Positions 1-9,900 are shown, counted from the first letter of the stretch. The stretch is DNA of 64,000 bases from Isoalcanivorax pacificus W11-5 (GCF_000299335.2 NZ_CP004387.1:1736001-1800000); one strand, 5' to 3'. Translations and numbers: made by a program. The notes: generated by a model not told the origin, from the letters alone.

Positions 1-1
1 T

Positions 2-154
2 TGGGCTCTGATTTTTCTGATCGTCGCCATCGTGGCCGGTGTGGCCGGTTTCAGTGGTGTGGCGGGCACCGCCTCCTGGATTGCGCAGGTGCTGTTCGTG
101 ATTTTTGTGGTGCTGCTGATCGTGTCGCTGATTACCGGACGCCGCAAACCCTGA
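2..154 (+). CDS. DUF1328 (UPF0391, YtjA-like) small membrane protein, 5' truncated by window edge
   Basis: The reading frame is open from the first bases and ends in TGA after about 50 codons. It begins [13 protein letters not shown], continues through [16 protein letters not shown], and closes on a second hydrophobic helix followed by GRRKP. This is the pattern of the DUF1328 family, tiny two-helix inner-membrane proteins of about 53 residues; only the first two or three residues should be missing. The function of the family is unknown, though it often sits beside stress-related membrane protein genes, as here upstream of a YqjD/YqjE-like pair. Confidence 0.8.
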   Translation, partial: WALIFLIVAIVAGVAGFSGVAGTASWIAQVLFVIFVVLLIVSLITGRRKP

Positions 155-206
155 CCCGCACAGCAGTTCGTTTTCTCACCCAGGAAATAACAAGGAGGGA
201 TGCATC

Positions 207-491
207 ATGGCAGCCAAACCGTCTTCCCACGAAACCACCGATCACGTGGCCGAGTCGCTGCACCATGCGGTGGACAGCGCTGCAGAACGCGCCGGCCCCG
301 CCGAGGAGCGGGTGCGTGCCCAGGCCGCCCGCGCTGCCGACAAGGCGCGCGAGAGTGCCGATTATGCCCGCACCCGTTCCCGTGAGGTGGCCAGCAGCGT
401 AGGCAATTACGTGCAGGAAAACCCGCTCATGGCGCTGGGCATTGCCTTTGCTGCCGGCACGCTGGTGTCGTCGCTGCTGCGCCGGCGCTGA
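207..491 (+). CDS. DUF883 / YqjD-ElaB family protein, C-terminal membrane anchor
   Basis: A 94-residue protein with a long charged helical part (many Ala, Glu and Arg, residues 1-68) followed by a C-terminal hydrophobic segment starting at NPLMALGIAF and ending in LLRRR. This is the architecture of the YqjD/ElaB family, tail-anchored inner-membrane proteins that in E. coli associate with ribosomes in stationary phase. The start is fixed by AAGGAGG at 192-198. The stop overlaps the next start by one base (TGATG), so it is translationally coupled to the YqjE-like gene. Whether it binds ribosomes in this organism is inference. Confidence 0.8.
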   Translation: MAAKPSSHETTDHVAESLHHAVDSAAERAGPAEERVRAQAARAADKARESADYARTRSREVASSVGNYVQENPLMALGIAFAAGTLVSSLLRRR

Positions 492-985
492 TGGCGGCAA
501 CACGGGAGCAGGACACCGGCGCCGCGCCCGGGCGCGAAGCATCCGGCCCGGCCAGCGGGCAGGTAGGGGACACCTCCGAACGCGAGCAACTGCGCCTCAA
601 GGAAGAGGCCGCTGAACTGGGCCGGCTGGGCGAAGACCTGCTGGGCTGGTTTCGTGACAGCCTGGCGCTGCTGGGCACGGAAGCCCGGCTGTTCCTGGCC
701 ACGCTGTTGCTGGTGGTGGCACTGGCGGCGATGGTAGGCCTGCTGATTGCCGGTGCATGGGTGTTTCTCGGTGCGGCGGCGGTGTTGCTGCTGGTGCGCG
801 AGGGTGGCGTCAACCCGGCGCTGGCCACCTTTGCTGGCGCGGCGGTGCTGACGGTCACGGCGGTACTGGTGTACGCCTGGATTCGCCGGCTGGCGCGGGA
901 ACTCGGATTTGCCCGTACGCGGGCTGGCTGGGCGGCGCTGTTTCGCGCTGACGGCCGTCAAGCTGCACGAAAAAAAGAGGAGTAA
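491..985 (+). CDS. YqjE-like protein (phage-holin-3_6 superfamily)
   Basis: A 164-residue protein with a polar N-terminal third, two adjacent transmembrane segments (about residues 76-96 and 107-131, in LATLLLVVALAAMVGLLIAG and the following stretch) and a basic C-terminus. Family members are called holin-like by profile, but beside a yqjD homologue the protein is YqjE-like, not a lysis gene. It shares one base with the upstream gene and is followed six bases later by the next gene, so the three form an operon. No catalytic motif is visible. Confidence 0.75.
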   Translation: MAATREQDTGAAPGREASGPASGQVGDTSEREQLRLKEEAAELGRLGEDLLGWFRDSLALLGTEARLFLATLLLVVALAAMVGLLIAGAWVFLGAAAVLLLVREGGVNPALATFAGAAVLTVTAVLVYAWIRRLARELGFARTRAGWAALFRADGRQAARKKEE

Positions 986-991
986 TCCGCC

Positions 992-1363
992 ATGCTGATG
1001 CGGCAACGTCGTCTGCGTCGTCGCGCGGATCGCCAGTCGGCGGCACTGGAAGCGCACCGTCAGCAACTCGGTGAAGACGCCAGTGGCGTGGCGGCGCGCT
1101 GGCACGACCGCGTGCGTTCACCGGCCGCCTTGCCGCTGGCGTTTGCGGCGGGCGTGGTGTTCGGCCAGTTGCGCGGCGCGGTGACGATGATGTCGCTGGC
1201 GACGAAACTGGTTACCGACCTGGTCCGCTTTGAGCGGATGGCGGCCACCTTTACGGTGCTGGCGGCGCAAACGGCGGAACGCGTCCAGCTTACTGCTGAA
1301 CGCGTTGCCGAAGCGCGTGCGGCGGGCGCGCCGGAAGCCCCCGCCGACGCACCGCGCGATTAG
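992..1363 (+). CDS. hypothetical protein in YqjK position
   Basis: A 123-residue basic protein (N-terminus MLMRQRRLRRRADRQ) with one likely hydrophobic segment near residues 43-66 (AALPLAFAAGVVFGQL and onwards) and an Ala/Glu-rich helical tail. It occupies the place of yqjK behind yqjD and yqjE, but sequence similarity to YqjK cannot be judged by eye. An AGAGGAG site lies just upstream. Its TAG stop falls inside the left terminal inverted repeat of the repeat element that follows. Confidence 0.65.
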   Translation: MLMRQRRLRRRADRQSAALEAHRQQLGEDASGVAARWHDRVRSPAALPLAFAAGVVFGQLRGAVTMMSLATKLVTDLVRFERMAATFTVLAAQTAERVQLTAERVAEARAAGAPEAPADAPRD

Positions 1364-1535
1364 CAGGCTGTTGAAAAACAGCCTGCGCTGACGGCTCAAT
1401 CAAGCCGTCAGCAAAATCAAAAGCGACAAGCGATTGATTTTCCGTGCCCACCTTTGCGGACCTGCGCCGCAAAGGTGGCTTGAAAAAGTCTCAAAGAGGC
1501 TTTTTCTCAAAGAGACTTTTTCAACACCCTGTTAA
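1360..1535. repeat. hairpin-rich MITE-like repeat element between convergent genes
   Basis: The element is bounded by imperfect 19-base inverted repeats: 1360-1378 and the reverse complement of 1517-1535 agree at 17 of 19 positions. Inside lie four further inverted repeats: CAGGCTGTT/AACAGCCTG, GCTGACGGCT/AGCCGTCAGC (1386-1412 region), CCACCTTTGCGG/CCGCAAAGGTGG, and GAAAAAGTCTC/GAGACTTTTTC. The stop codons of both flanking convergent genes lie inside the terminal repeats. No transposase is encoded. Part of it (1381-1462) recurs, inverted, at 42148-42228. It may act as a bidirectional terminator, a non-autonomous transposon relic, or both. Confidence 0.75.
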
Positions 1536-3466
1536 CGGCTGATCAGTGCAAAGCGGCCTTCGGTGTCCAGCTTGGCCCAGAGATGAGCGGTGCCGGTGGT
1601 GACCACCGAGAGGCTGCTGGCACAGCCTGGGTCCACATCCGCCGGCGGTGTGCTCAGGAAGCTGTCGTCCCAGGGCAGCGCGCTCACGCAGGCATCGTCT
1701 GCCACGGGCACCCAGCTTTCCGAGGCGGCGTCGTAGCGGCCGAGCGTTACGCTGGCCGGGTCCAGGTTTTCCGGCAGCACGAACTCCAGGGCGTAATCGT
1801 CGGTGCGCTCGTCGTCTTCCAGCACCCAGTTGCTGTTCACCTTGCCGGCCGGCAGGGTCACCGGCGGCTTGCCGTTTTCGCTGCCGTCCCCGCGCGAGCC
1901 GGTCAGGCCGGTGTCGGTGGTGATGTCCTTCGGCACGCCGCGGGCGCTGATGTAAGTGCCGTCCTGGCCCTGGATGCCGCTGACGATCAGCACGTCGGAC
2001 AGGGTGTCGGCGGTCTTTCCGGTCCAGCTCAGCGACACCAGTTTTTTCAGGTCGATGGTGGTTTCGCGGATTTCCACTTCCTCGTCTTCGGTGCCGACAT
2101 TGATCAGCCGTACCCGCTGGCTGTTGTTCAGGTTCGGGCTGTAGCTTTCGTGCACGATATTCAGGAAGCGGTAGTAGCGGGCCAGCAGTTCCATGTTGCT
2201 TTTGGCGGTGCTGACGCCCGGTGTGATGCTGTTGGTGCGGGTGCGGGTGTCGTGGCGGTTGAAGATGTTGTTCTCGCCGGCCAGCAGGCGGGCGCTGTCG
2301 CCGTTGGGCGACTCGCAGTGCTGGGTGCGGTAGCGCTTGTCATGGGTCATGTTGAGCTGGTTGCCCGGCGGGATGCTGCTCGGGAACACCACTTTGTCGC
2401 AACGGTGCGCGGTGCGTGTGAAGCGGTCCATCAGCTTCCAGTCCGGGCTGGCCAACTCCTTCATGCCATCTTCGTTGGCGGTGATGGTGTGCGTGTCGAA
2501 CCAGGCGCGGTATTCCATCAGGTCGCCAGTAATCTCGAACACGGCGGCATTCACATCCAGTGAGCCGGTGGCGCCGGAATCGTTGGACTTGTACATCACC
2601 ATGTTCTGGATCTGTTCGCTTTCGCCGAAGCGGTTGTCATAGCCCTTGTAGGAGGCGTTGCCGGAGATCAGTTCGATGAACGGGCCGTTGTAATCAGGGT
2701 TCAGCACGCTGCGGGAATACTGGTGTTCGTGGCCGGCGATGTAGATCACGTCGTGCTCGGCGAACAGGCGGTTGTAGTCGCTGCGCACTTCGAGAAAGCG
2801 CTGGTCGGAGGCGGAGATATCGTAGGCATCCACGCCTTTCTCGCGCACCAGGCCGTAGCGGGTACCGACCCAGGAATTGTGGGTCATCAGCAGAATGTGG
2901 TCGACGCTGCCGGCGTGTTGCTGGAGGGTGTCGCGCACGAACTCATAGGCAAACGGCATCTGGCCGTAGGACACGGCGATGATCAGTACGTTGTCACGCA
3001 CCAGCGCATAGGTTTTGCCGTGCTGGCCGGGCATGTGCACGGCGTCGGCGGGGATCAGGTCGGCGGTGTACTCATACCAGTCCTGGTCAGCGCCCTTGAT
3101 GTCGTGGTTGCCCTGCACGGGCAGGATCGTCATGCGGTCAGTGAAGTCGTCGGTGACGCTGCGCCACTGCTGGTATTCACCGATGGTGGCGTTTTCGCTG
3201 AGGTCGCCCACCGCCAGGACCAGATCGACGTCCTGTTCGGCGTAAAAATCCAGCAGCGCGCGCATCGGGTGCATGGATACATTGTTGCCGCCGCCCTGGG
3301 TGTCGGGCAGCAGGCCGATGCGCAGGGTGCTGGCGGGTTGCGGTGCCGGTGGCTCGCCACCGCCACGGGATGAACTGCTGTCACCGCCGCAACCGGCCAG
3401 CGCCAGGGTGGCGCAGGCAAGCAGGCCGGGCAGTGCCGGGAAACGGGTAAGAGAACGGATTGTCAC
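1532..3466 (-). CDS. lipoprotein calcineurin-like metallophosphoesterase
   Basis: A 644-residue protein with a lipoprotein signal (lipobox LAGC, Cys26) and a Ser/Gly/Pro linker. The metallophosphoesterase motifs follow in order: LLPDTQ (Asp55, in the DxH position but with Gln57), VGDLSE (Asp88), GNHD (Asn120-His121), THNSW, and GHEHQYSR. The enzyme is thus expected to be a lipid-anchored two-metal phosphodiesterase or phosphatase facing the periplasm or cell surface; the substrate is unknown. The C-terminal 300 residues carry no motif I recognise but look like beta-rich secreted domains. It is monocistronic and convergent with the YqjK-like gene, with its stop inside the repeat element. Confidence 0.8.
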   Translation of the reverse strand: MTIRSLTRFPALPGLLACATLALAGCGGDSSSSRGGGEPPAPQPASTLRIGLLPDTQGGGNNVSMHPMRALLDFYAEQDVDLVLAVGDLSENATIGEYQQWRSVTDDFTDRMTILPVQGNHDIKGADQDWYEYTADLIPADAVHMPGQHGKTYALVRDNVLIIAVSYGQMPFAYEFVRDTLQQHAGSVDHILLMTHNSWVGTRYGLVREKGVDAYDISASDQRFLEVRSDYNRLFAEHDVIYIAGHEHQYSRSVLNPDYNGPFIELISGNASYKGYDNRFGESEQIQNMVMYKSNDSGATGSLDVNAAVFEITGDLMEYRAWFDTHTITANEDGMKELASPDWKLMDRFTRTAHRCDKVVFPSSIPPGNQLNMTHDKRYRTQHCESPNGDSARLLAGENNIFNRHDTRTRTNSITPGVSTAKSNMELLARYYRFLNIVHESYSPNLNNSQRVRLINVGTEDEEVEIRETTIDLKKLVSLSWTGKTADTLSDVLIVSGIQGQDGTYISARGVPKDITTDTGLTGSRGDGSENGKPPVTLPAGKVNSNWVLEDDERTDDYALEFVLPENLDPASVTLGRYDAASESWVPVADDACVSALPWDDSFLSTPPADVDPGCASSLSVVTTGTAHLWAKLDTEGRFALISR

Positions 3467-3730
3467 GAAATGCCCCTCGTCGTGTTGTTATCGTGCGGAG
3501 GCCGCAGCGTATGCTGTCAAAGTGGCACTATGGTTCACGAGGCATGAATCTTCCGTGACTCGCCGGCGGCGGGCATTGCGTTCTTGAACAGGCGTGCCGG
3601 TGCCGGGTCGTGAAAAAACGTGAAATATCCTCCGTCGTCTTGCAGTGCGCGGGGGATGCCCGGAAGACTGAGAGCGGGCTGGAGGCCGGCCCTGGCTTTA
3701 CTTCACTGACCGAAAAGGAGTGACGGACAG

Positions 3731-4021
3731 ATGGCAACGCGTCAGGAATACATCGACAAGCTGAAGAACAAGCTCAACGAGTGGGACGACGACATCGACA
3801 AGCTGGAGATCAAGGCGCGGCAGGCGAACGAGGACCTGCGGCATCAATGGGAAAGCCGGCGTCTGGAGTTGCAGGAAAAGCGCCAGGACCTCAGCAACCG
3901 GCTGGACAAGCTGCGTCACAGCGCGGATGACACCTGGACGGATATGAAAAAGGGCATCGATGATACCTGGGATGCCGTGACGCGTGGCATCAAGGACATG
4001 AAAGACAAGCTGTTCGGCTGA
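3731..4021 (+). CDS. small hydrophilic coiled-coil protein
   Basis: A 96-residue, highly charged protein without Cys, Pro or signal peptide. The sequence is nearly all heptad-like helix (for example LKNKLNEWDDDIDKLEIKA and RLELQEKRQDLSNRLDKL), and the tail contains two similar amphipathic pieces, DDTWTDMKKGI and DDTWDAVTRGI. A strong AAGGAG site (3715-3720) fixes the start. Such proteins resemble cytosolic stress or apolipoprotein-like helical proteins, but I cannot assign a function. It stands alone between a divergent lipoprotein gene and a convergent hydrolase gene. Confidence 0.7.
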   Translation: MATRQEYIDKLKNKLNEWDDDIDKLEIKARQANEDLRHQWESRRLELQEKRQDLSNRLDKLRHSADDTWTDMKKGIDDTWDAVTRGIKDMKDKLFG

Positions 4022-4028
4022 CCCGGCC

Positions 4029-4056
4029 CGCCGCCTGACCGCGGGGGCAGGCGGCG
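4029..4056. terminator. GC hairpin between convergent genes
   Basis: A perfect 9-bp stem (CGCCGCCTG/CAGGCGGCG) with a 10-base loop fills the 37-base gap between the coiled-coil gene and the hydrolase gene. There is no T tract on either strand, so it is at best a weak or Rho-assisted terminator. Confidence 0.4.
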
Positions 4057-4058
4057 AC

Positions 4059-5009
4059 TCAGGCGGCCGGGGTGTGCACGTCGGCCAGCCACCGCAGCAG
4101 ATCCTGCTGCACCTCCGCCCGGCAATAATCATTCAGGATTTCATGCCGGGCACCGGCATATTCCTTCAGCGTGACCGCGCGAGCGCCGGCCCGGCGCAGG
4201 GCGTTCTGCAACGCCGGCATGCCCTTGCCGAAGCGGCTCATCGGGTCGCTGTCGCCGGCCACCAGCAGCATCGGCAGCGAAGGCGGCAACTGCCGCAGCG
4301 CGCTGCTGCTGTGGGTGCGGACCAGGCCGCCGATCAGATCGATCCAGAGTTGCGTGCTGCAATCGTAGCCACACTGCGGGTCGTCAATGTAGGCACGCAC
4401 TTCATCGTGATCGCGGCTGAGCCAGTCGAAGTCGGTGTGGCGGTTTTTCAGCTTCTTCGCCCAGGCACCAAAGGTCATGTTGTGGATCAGCGTGCTGCTG
4501 TCACGGCCGCCGCAGCGACGGCGTTCCAGCAACATGGGCAACCGCGCCACACGGTAGAACCAGGTCGGGCTGTAGTCGCTGCCGCACAGCACCAGCCCGG
4601 CGAGCGGGTGATCCTGGTGATGCTGCTCCGCCCAGGCCAGCGCCACGAAGCTGCCCATGCTGTGGCCGGCCAGCACGATGGGCAGGGCACTGAACTGCCC
4701 GCGCAGCCAGTCCTGCACCTGGGTCACATCATCCAGTACCCGCTGCCAGCCCTGATGATCGGCAAAATGACCCTGGGGAGAGATCGCGGAAACCGATTCA
4801 CCATGGCCGCGATGGTCATGCACGCACAGGTGCCAGCCGGCGGCGTTGACCACATCGGCCAGCGGTTGGTAGCGGCCGCCGTGTTCGGCCATGCCGTGCA
4901 TCCAGTGCAGCACGCCGATGGCATCGGTGGTCGCAGGCCACAGCCGCACGCCGATACGGTGGCCGTCGGGGACATCCAGGTGGGTCAGCGTGAAGCGGGC
5001 ATCGGTCAT
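4059..5009 (-). CDS. alpha/beta hydrolase, monoacylglycerol lipase / lysophospholipase type
   Basis: A 316-residue serine hydrolase. HGMAEHGGRY near residues 38-47 is the oxyanion-hole signature of the monoglyceride-lipase branch, followed by HDHRGHGES, the nucleophile elbow GHSMGS (Ser117), an Asp in GDSDPMS and a His in ARHEILND, so the triad is complete. No signal peptide is seen, hence a cytosolic enzyme hydrolysing monoacylglycerols or lysophospholipids is likely. I chose the ATG at 5009 because a purine-rich AAGGA precedes it and the conserved domain begins just after; an upstream in-frame start would add 40 non-conserved residues. It is divergent from the M61 peptidase gene. Confidence 0.82.
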   Translation of the reverse strand: MTDARFTLTHLDVPDGHRIGVRLWPATTDAIGVLHWMHGMAEHGGRYQPLADVVNAAGWHLCVHDHRGHGESVSAISPQGHFADHQGWQRVLDDVTQVQDWLRGQFSALPIVLAGHSMGSFVALAWAEQHHQDHPLAGLVLCGSDYSPTWFYRVARLPMLLERRRCGGRDSSTLIHNMTFGAWAKKLKNRHTDFDWLSRDHDEVRAYIDDPQCGYDCSTQLWIDLIGGLVRTHSSSALRQLPPSLPMLLVAGDSDPMSRFGKGMPALQNALRRAGARAVTLKEYAGARHEILNDYCRAEVQQDLLRWLADVHTPAA

Positions 5010-5144
5010 GACCTGCGGTCCTTGCTGTGCTGAAGTGATCGCGGGACGTTGCAGCATTCCCGTGAAGGAATCAAGCCGGGGCGCGGTGCAATCTGTATAC
5101 TGCCGGTCTTGCTGATTCACTCTGGTCATTCAACAGGAGCGCCC

Positions 5145-6935
5145 GTGATTCACTACCGCATCCAGCCGTTGCGTCCCGAAGCCCATCTGTTTGCCGTCGA
5201 GATACAGGTGCCGTCGCCGACCCCGGAAGGACAGGCGTTTGCGATGCCGGCCTGGATTCCGGGCAGCTACATGATCCGTGACTTCGCCCGCCACGTGGTG
5301 GCCTTTGACGCGCACTGCAACGGCCAGCCGCTCCCCTGGCGCAAGCTCGACAAGCACACCTGGCAACTGGCGCCGGCCAGCGGCGCGGTGACCGTGCGCC
5401 TGGAAGTCTATGCCTGGGACCTGTCGGTGCGTGGTGCGCACCTGGATACCACACACGGCTACTTCAACGGCAGTTGCGTGTTCCTGGCCGCCAAGGGCCA
5501 TGAGGACCAGCCCTGCGAAGTGGACATACTGGCTCCGGAAGGCGCTGCCTACGCCACCTGGCAGCTGGCCACCGGCATGCCACGCCTGAGCGGCGGCGCA
5601 CTGGGTTTCGGACGTTTCCGTGCCGACAACTACGACGCGCTGATCGATTACCCGGTGGAGATGGGGCATTTCACCCACGCCACCTTCGAGGCCTGCGGTG
5701 TGCCGCACCAGGTGGTGCTCAGCGGGCGTCACCGCGCCGACATGGCGCGTCTGTGCCGCGATCTCAAGCCGATCTGCGAGCAGCACATTCGCCTGTTCGG
5801 CGAACCCGCGCCGATGCAGGATTATGTGTTCATGACGCTGGTCACCGGCGACGGTTACGGCGGCCTGGAACATCGCAACTCCACCAGCCTGATGTGCGCT
5901 CGCAGCGACCTGCCACGCCTGACCGATGCGCCGGACCAGGTGCGAGAGGGCTACCGCAATTACCTGGGCCTGTGCAGCCACGAATATTTTCACAGCTGGA
6001 ACATCAAGCGCATCAAGCCTGAGGCATTCACGCCGTTTGACCTCAACCAGGAGGTCTACACTGAACTGCTGTGGGCATTTGAAGGGATCACCAGCTATTA
6101 CGACGACCTGGCACTGGTGCGCAGTGGCTTGATCACGCCACAGAGTTACCTGGAACTGCTCGGGCAGACCATCAGCCGCGTGCAGCGGGGCAGCGGCACG
6201 ACGCGGCAAACGGTGACCGAATCCAGCTTCGACGCCTGGACGCGCTTCTACAAACAGGATGAAAACGCCCCCAACGCCATCGTCAGCTACTACGCGAAAG
6301 GCGCGCTGGTAGCACTGGCGCTGGACCTGACGTTGCGTGACCTGACCCAGGAAGAAGCATCCCTCGACGATCTGATGCGGCTGCTCTGGCAACGCTACGG
6401 ACAGACCGGCGACGGCGTGCCCGAGCGCGGCATTCAGGCACTGGCCGAGGAACTGGCCGGGCAACCGCTGGACGACTTCTTCAACCTGGCCCTGTACAGC
6501 ACGGACCCGCTGCCGCTGGCGGATCTGCTGCATGCGCGCGGTGTGGCGCTGAACTGGCGCGCGCCGGCCAGCCACGCCGACAATGGCGGCAAGCCCGCCG
6601 TTACCACCCCCGTTAACCTGGGGGTGCGGCTGGCGGAGGACCCGCTCGGTGCACGCATCGGGGTGGCCTATGACCAGGGCGCGGCGATGGCGGCCGGGTT
6701 GTCCGCCGGCGATGTGATCGTGGCGCTGGACGGCCTGAAGACCGACGCACGCAAACTGGACGACCAGCTGGCCGCGTACCAGCCGGGCGAGCGCATCAGT
6801 GTGCACGCCTTCCGGCGTGACGAACTGATGTCGTTCACGGTGACGCTGGCGCCGGGTGAGGCCACGCTGGCCTGCCTGACGCTCGATCCTGACGGGCTGA
6901 CGGACAGTGGGCGCCGCTGGCTCGGCCAGGCCTGA
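5145..6935 (+). CDS. M61 family metallopeptidase with C-terminal PDZ domain
   Basis: A 596-residue protein starting at GTG 5145 behind CAGGAG; MIHYRIQP is the usual family start. The zinc site is visible as HEYFH (residues 279-283) with the third ligand in WAFEGITSYY (Glu313), typical of glycyl-aminopeptidase-like M61 enzymes. A PDZ domain follows near residues 490-570 (GVRLAEDPLGARIGV and AGLSAGDVIVALDG). M61 enzymes remove N-terminal residues, especially Gly or Ala, from peptides. No signal peptide is visible. HrpA follows 11 bases downstream, so co-transcription is likely. Confidence 0.88.
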   Translation: MIHYRIQPLRPEAHLFAVEIQVPSPTPEGQAFAMPAWIPGSYMIRDFARHVVAFDAHCNGQPLPWRKLDKHTWQLAPASGAVTVRLEVYAWDLSVRGAHLDTTHGYFNGSCVFLAAKGHEDQPCEVDILAPEGAAYATWQLATGMPRLSGGALGFGRFRADNYDALIDYPVEMGHFTHATFEACGVPHQVVLSGRHRADMARLCRDLKPICEQHIRLFGEPAPMQDYVFMTLVTGDGYGGLEHRNSTSLMCARSDLPRLTDAPDQVREGYRNYLGLCSHEYFHSWNIKRIKPEAFTPFDLNQEVYTELLWAFEGITSYYDDLALVRSGLITPQSYLELLGQTISRVQRGSGTTRQTVTESSFDAWTRFYKQDENAPNAIVSYYAKGALVALALDLTLRDLTQEEASLDDLMRLLWQRYGQTGDGVPERGIQALAEELAGQPLDDFFNLALYSTDPLPLADLLHARGVALNWRAPASHADNGGKPAVTTPVNLGVRLAEDPLGARIGVAYDQGAAMAAGLSAGDVIVALDGLKTDARKLDDQLAAYQPGERISVHAFRRDELMSFTVTLAPGEATLACLTLDPDGLTDSGRRWLGQA

Positions 6936-6946
6936 TCCGGGGTTTC

Positions 6947-9900
6947 ATGACGACACCGATTTCCGAACAATCACCCGCCGCGCAGTTGCAGGCACTGAGC
7001 CGGCAGCTTGAGCACGCCATGCAGGCGGACCAGCCACGGTTGCGCCGGCGCCTGCAGGGCCTGCGCAAACGGTTTGATGCACGCGCGCTGGCGCAGGTGC
7101 AGCAGGCGCTGTCAGCGTCGGTGGCCCGGCGCGCGGCACGCGAGGCGCTGACACCGCGCATCGACTGGCCGGACCTGCCGGTGGTGCAGTGCCTGGACGA
7201 ACTTGGCGAGGCGATCCGTCATCACCAGGTGGTGGTGGTGGCCGGTGAAACCGGCTCCGGCAAAACCACCCAGTTGCCGAAACTGTGCCTGGCGCTGGGC
7301 CGTGGGCGCGCCGGCATGATCGGCCATACCCAGCCGCGCCGGCTGGCGGCGCGCGCGGTGGCGAACCGGCTGGCGGAAGAAATCGACACCCGTGTCGGTG
7401 AGATGGTCGGTTTCAAGGTGCGCTTTCAGGATCAGGTCAGCGACAGCACGCTGGTGAAACTGATGACCGACGGCATGCTGCTGGCGGAAATCCAGCAGGA
7501 CCGTTATCTGGATCAGTACGACACGCTGATCATCGACGAAGCGCATGAACGCAGCCTCAACATCGATTTCCTGCTGGGCTACCTGCAACGGCTGCTGCCG
7601 CGCCGGCCGGACCTGAAAATCATCATCACCTCCGCGACCATCGACCACGAACGCTTTGCGGCACATTTTGGCGGTGCGCCGGTGATGGAAGTGTCCGGCC
7701 GCACCTATCCTGTGGAAGTGCGCTACCGCGACAACGCCGAAGAGGGCGAGCGCGACCTGCGCCGCGAGGTGGAAGAGGTGCTGCGCGAGATCGAGCGCGA
7801 AGAGCGCGGGCAGGTGCCGCCGGCCCGTGACGTGCTGGTGTTTCTCAGTGGCGAGCGCGATATCCGCGAACTGCACCATCACCTGCGCCGCTGCGATTTC
7901 CGTGATACCGAATTCCTGCCGTTGTACGCCCGGCTGACACAACAGGAACAACACCGCGTGTTTGCGTTGCATCGCGGGCGCCGCGTGGTGCTGTCCACCA
8001 ATGTGGCGGAAACCTCGCTGACGGTGCCGGGGATCCGCTATGTGATCGATGCCGGCACCGCGCGCATCAGCCGCTACAGCGTGCACAGCAAAGTGCAGCG
8101 GCTACCGGTGGAGCCGGTGTCGCAGGCCAGTGCCGAGCAGCGCAAGGGCCGCAGCGGCCGGGTCATGCCCGGCATCTGTTATCGCCTCTACAGCGAAGCG
8201 GACTTTCTGTCCCGGCCCGCCTTTACCGACCCGGAAATTCGCCGCACCAACCTCGCTGCCGTGATCCTGCAGATGGCCGACCTGGGCCTGGGCGAACTGG
8301 AGGATTTTCCGTTTATCGACGCGCCGGATGGCCGGCTGGTACGCGACGGCTACCGGTTGCTGGAAGAACTTGGCGCCATCGACGGCCGCACTCTGAGCGC
8401 GGTCGGCCGGCAACTGGCACGGCTGCCGCTGGACCCGCGGCTGGGCCGCATGGTGCTGCGTGCTGCCGACACCGGCGCGTTGCGGGAAGTGCTGATCATC
8501 GTCGCTGCGCTGTCCGTGCAGGACCCGCGCGAGCGGCCGCACGACCAGCAGCAACAGGCAGATCAGGCCCACCAGCCCTTTACCGACAAGCAGTCGGACT
8601 TCGTGTTCTTTCTCACGCTCTGGCAGTGGGCCGAGACACAGCGTGAGGCACTGACGCGCAACCAGTATGAAAAACTGCTGAAGAAAACTTTTCTGTCACC
8701 CACGCGCATGCGCGAATGGCGTGACACACATCACCAGCTGCTGTTGCTGTGCCGGGAAATGAAACTGCCCTTTGCGCAGACCGACGCCAGCAGCGAGGCC
8801 GTGCACCGCGCGCTGCTGGCCGGTCTGCTCGGGCAGGTGATCAAGCGCACCGAGGAAGGCGAATGGTTGTCCACGCGCAACCGCAAACCGGTGATCTGGC
8901 CCGGCTCTGCATTGTCGAAAAGCAAGGCGTCCTGGCTGATGGCCGCCGAGTTGATCGACACCAGCCGGCTGTTCGCCCGCTGCGTGGCGCAGATCCAGCC
9001 GGAATGGATCGAGCAGGAGGGCGCGCATCTGGTCAAGCGCCAGTATGTGGAGCCGTACTGGTCGAAAAAGCACGGCGCCGTCTGGGCGCGCGAGCAGGTC
9101 AGCCTGTTTGGTTTGTTGCTGGTGGCCGGCCGGCGTGTGAGCTACGGCGCGCAACACCCTGAACTGGCGCGCGAGCTAATGATTCGCGAAGGGCTGGTGG
9201 CCGGCGAACTGCCGCGTGAACCGGACTTCGTGCGTGCCAACCGCGCGCTGCGTGCCGAGCTGGAAGAATTCGAGCACAAGCTGCGCCGCCGCGACCTGCT
9301 GGCCGACGAAGAACAATGCTTTGCCTTTTACGACGCGCGCCTGCCGGCCGGGCTGTACAGCCTCAGGCATCTGGAAAGCTGGTGTCGCCGCGCCAGCGAT
9401 GCCGAACGCCAGGCGTTACGGATGACGCGTGCCGACCTGCTGGTGCGTGATCCCGGCCTGGGACAGAACGCTTTTCCGGATCACCTGGACGTGGGCGAAC
9501 TGCGCTTGCCACTGAGCTACAGTTTCGACCCCAGCGGCAGCCGCGACGGCGTGACATTGAATGTGCCGGTGACGGTGCTGAACCAGTTATCGCTGGAACG
9601 GCTCGACTGGCTGGTGCCAGGCCTGCTGCGCGACAAACTGGAAGCCCTGTTGCGCGGCCTGCCGAAAGCACAGCGCCGGCATTTCGTGCCGGTGCCGGAT
9701 TACGTGGCGGCGTTGCTGGAGGTGCTGACACCCGGCGATACACCGTTGCTGCCTGCGCTGACCCGTGAGCTGGCCCGCATGACCGGCGTGCGCATCGAAC
9801 TGGAAGCCTGGCAGGCCGTGACGCTGCCGCCACACCTGCAATTCAATCTGCGCGTGACGGATGGCGAGCAGGTGCTGGCGGAAGGCCGTGACCTGGCCGC

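Noticed and set aside
491-985. Possible holin/prophage remnant
   Set aside because: The holin-like profile belongs to the YqjE group; a yqjD homologue precedes it and there are no phage genes nearby.
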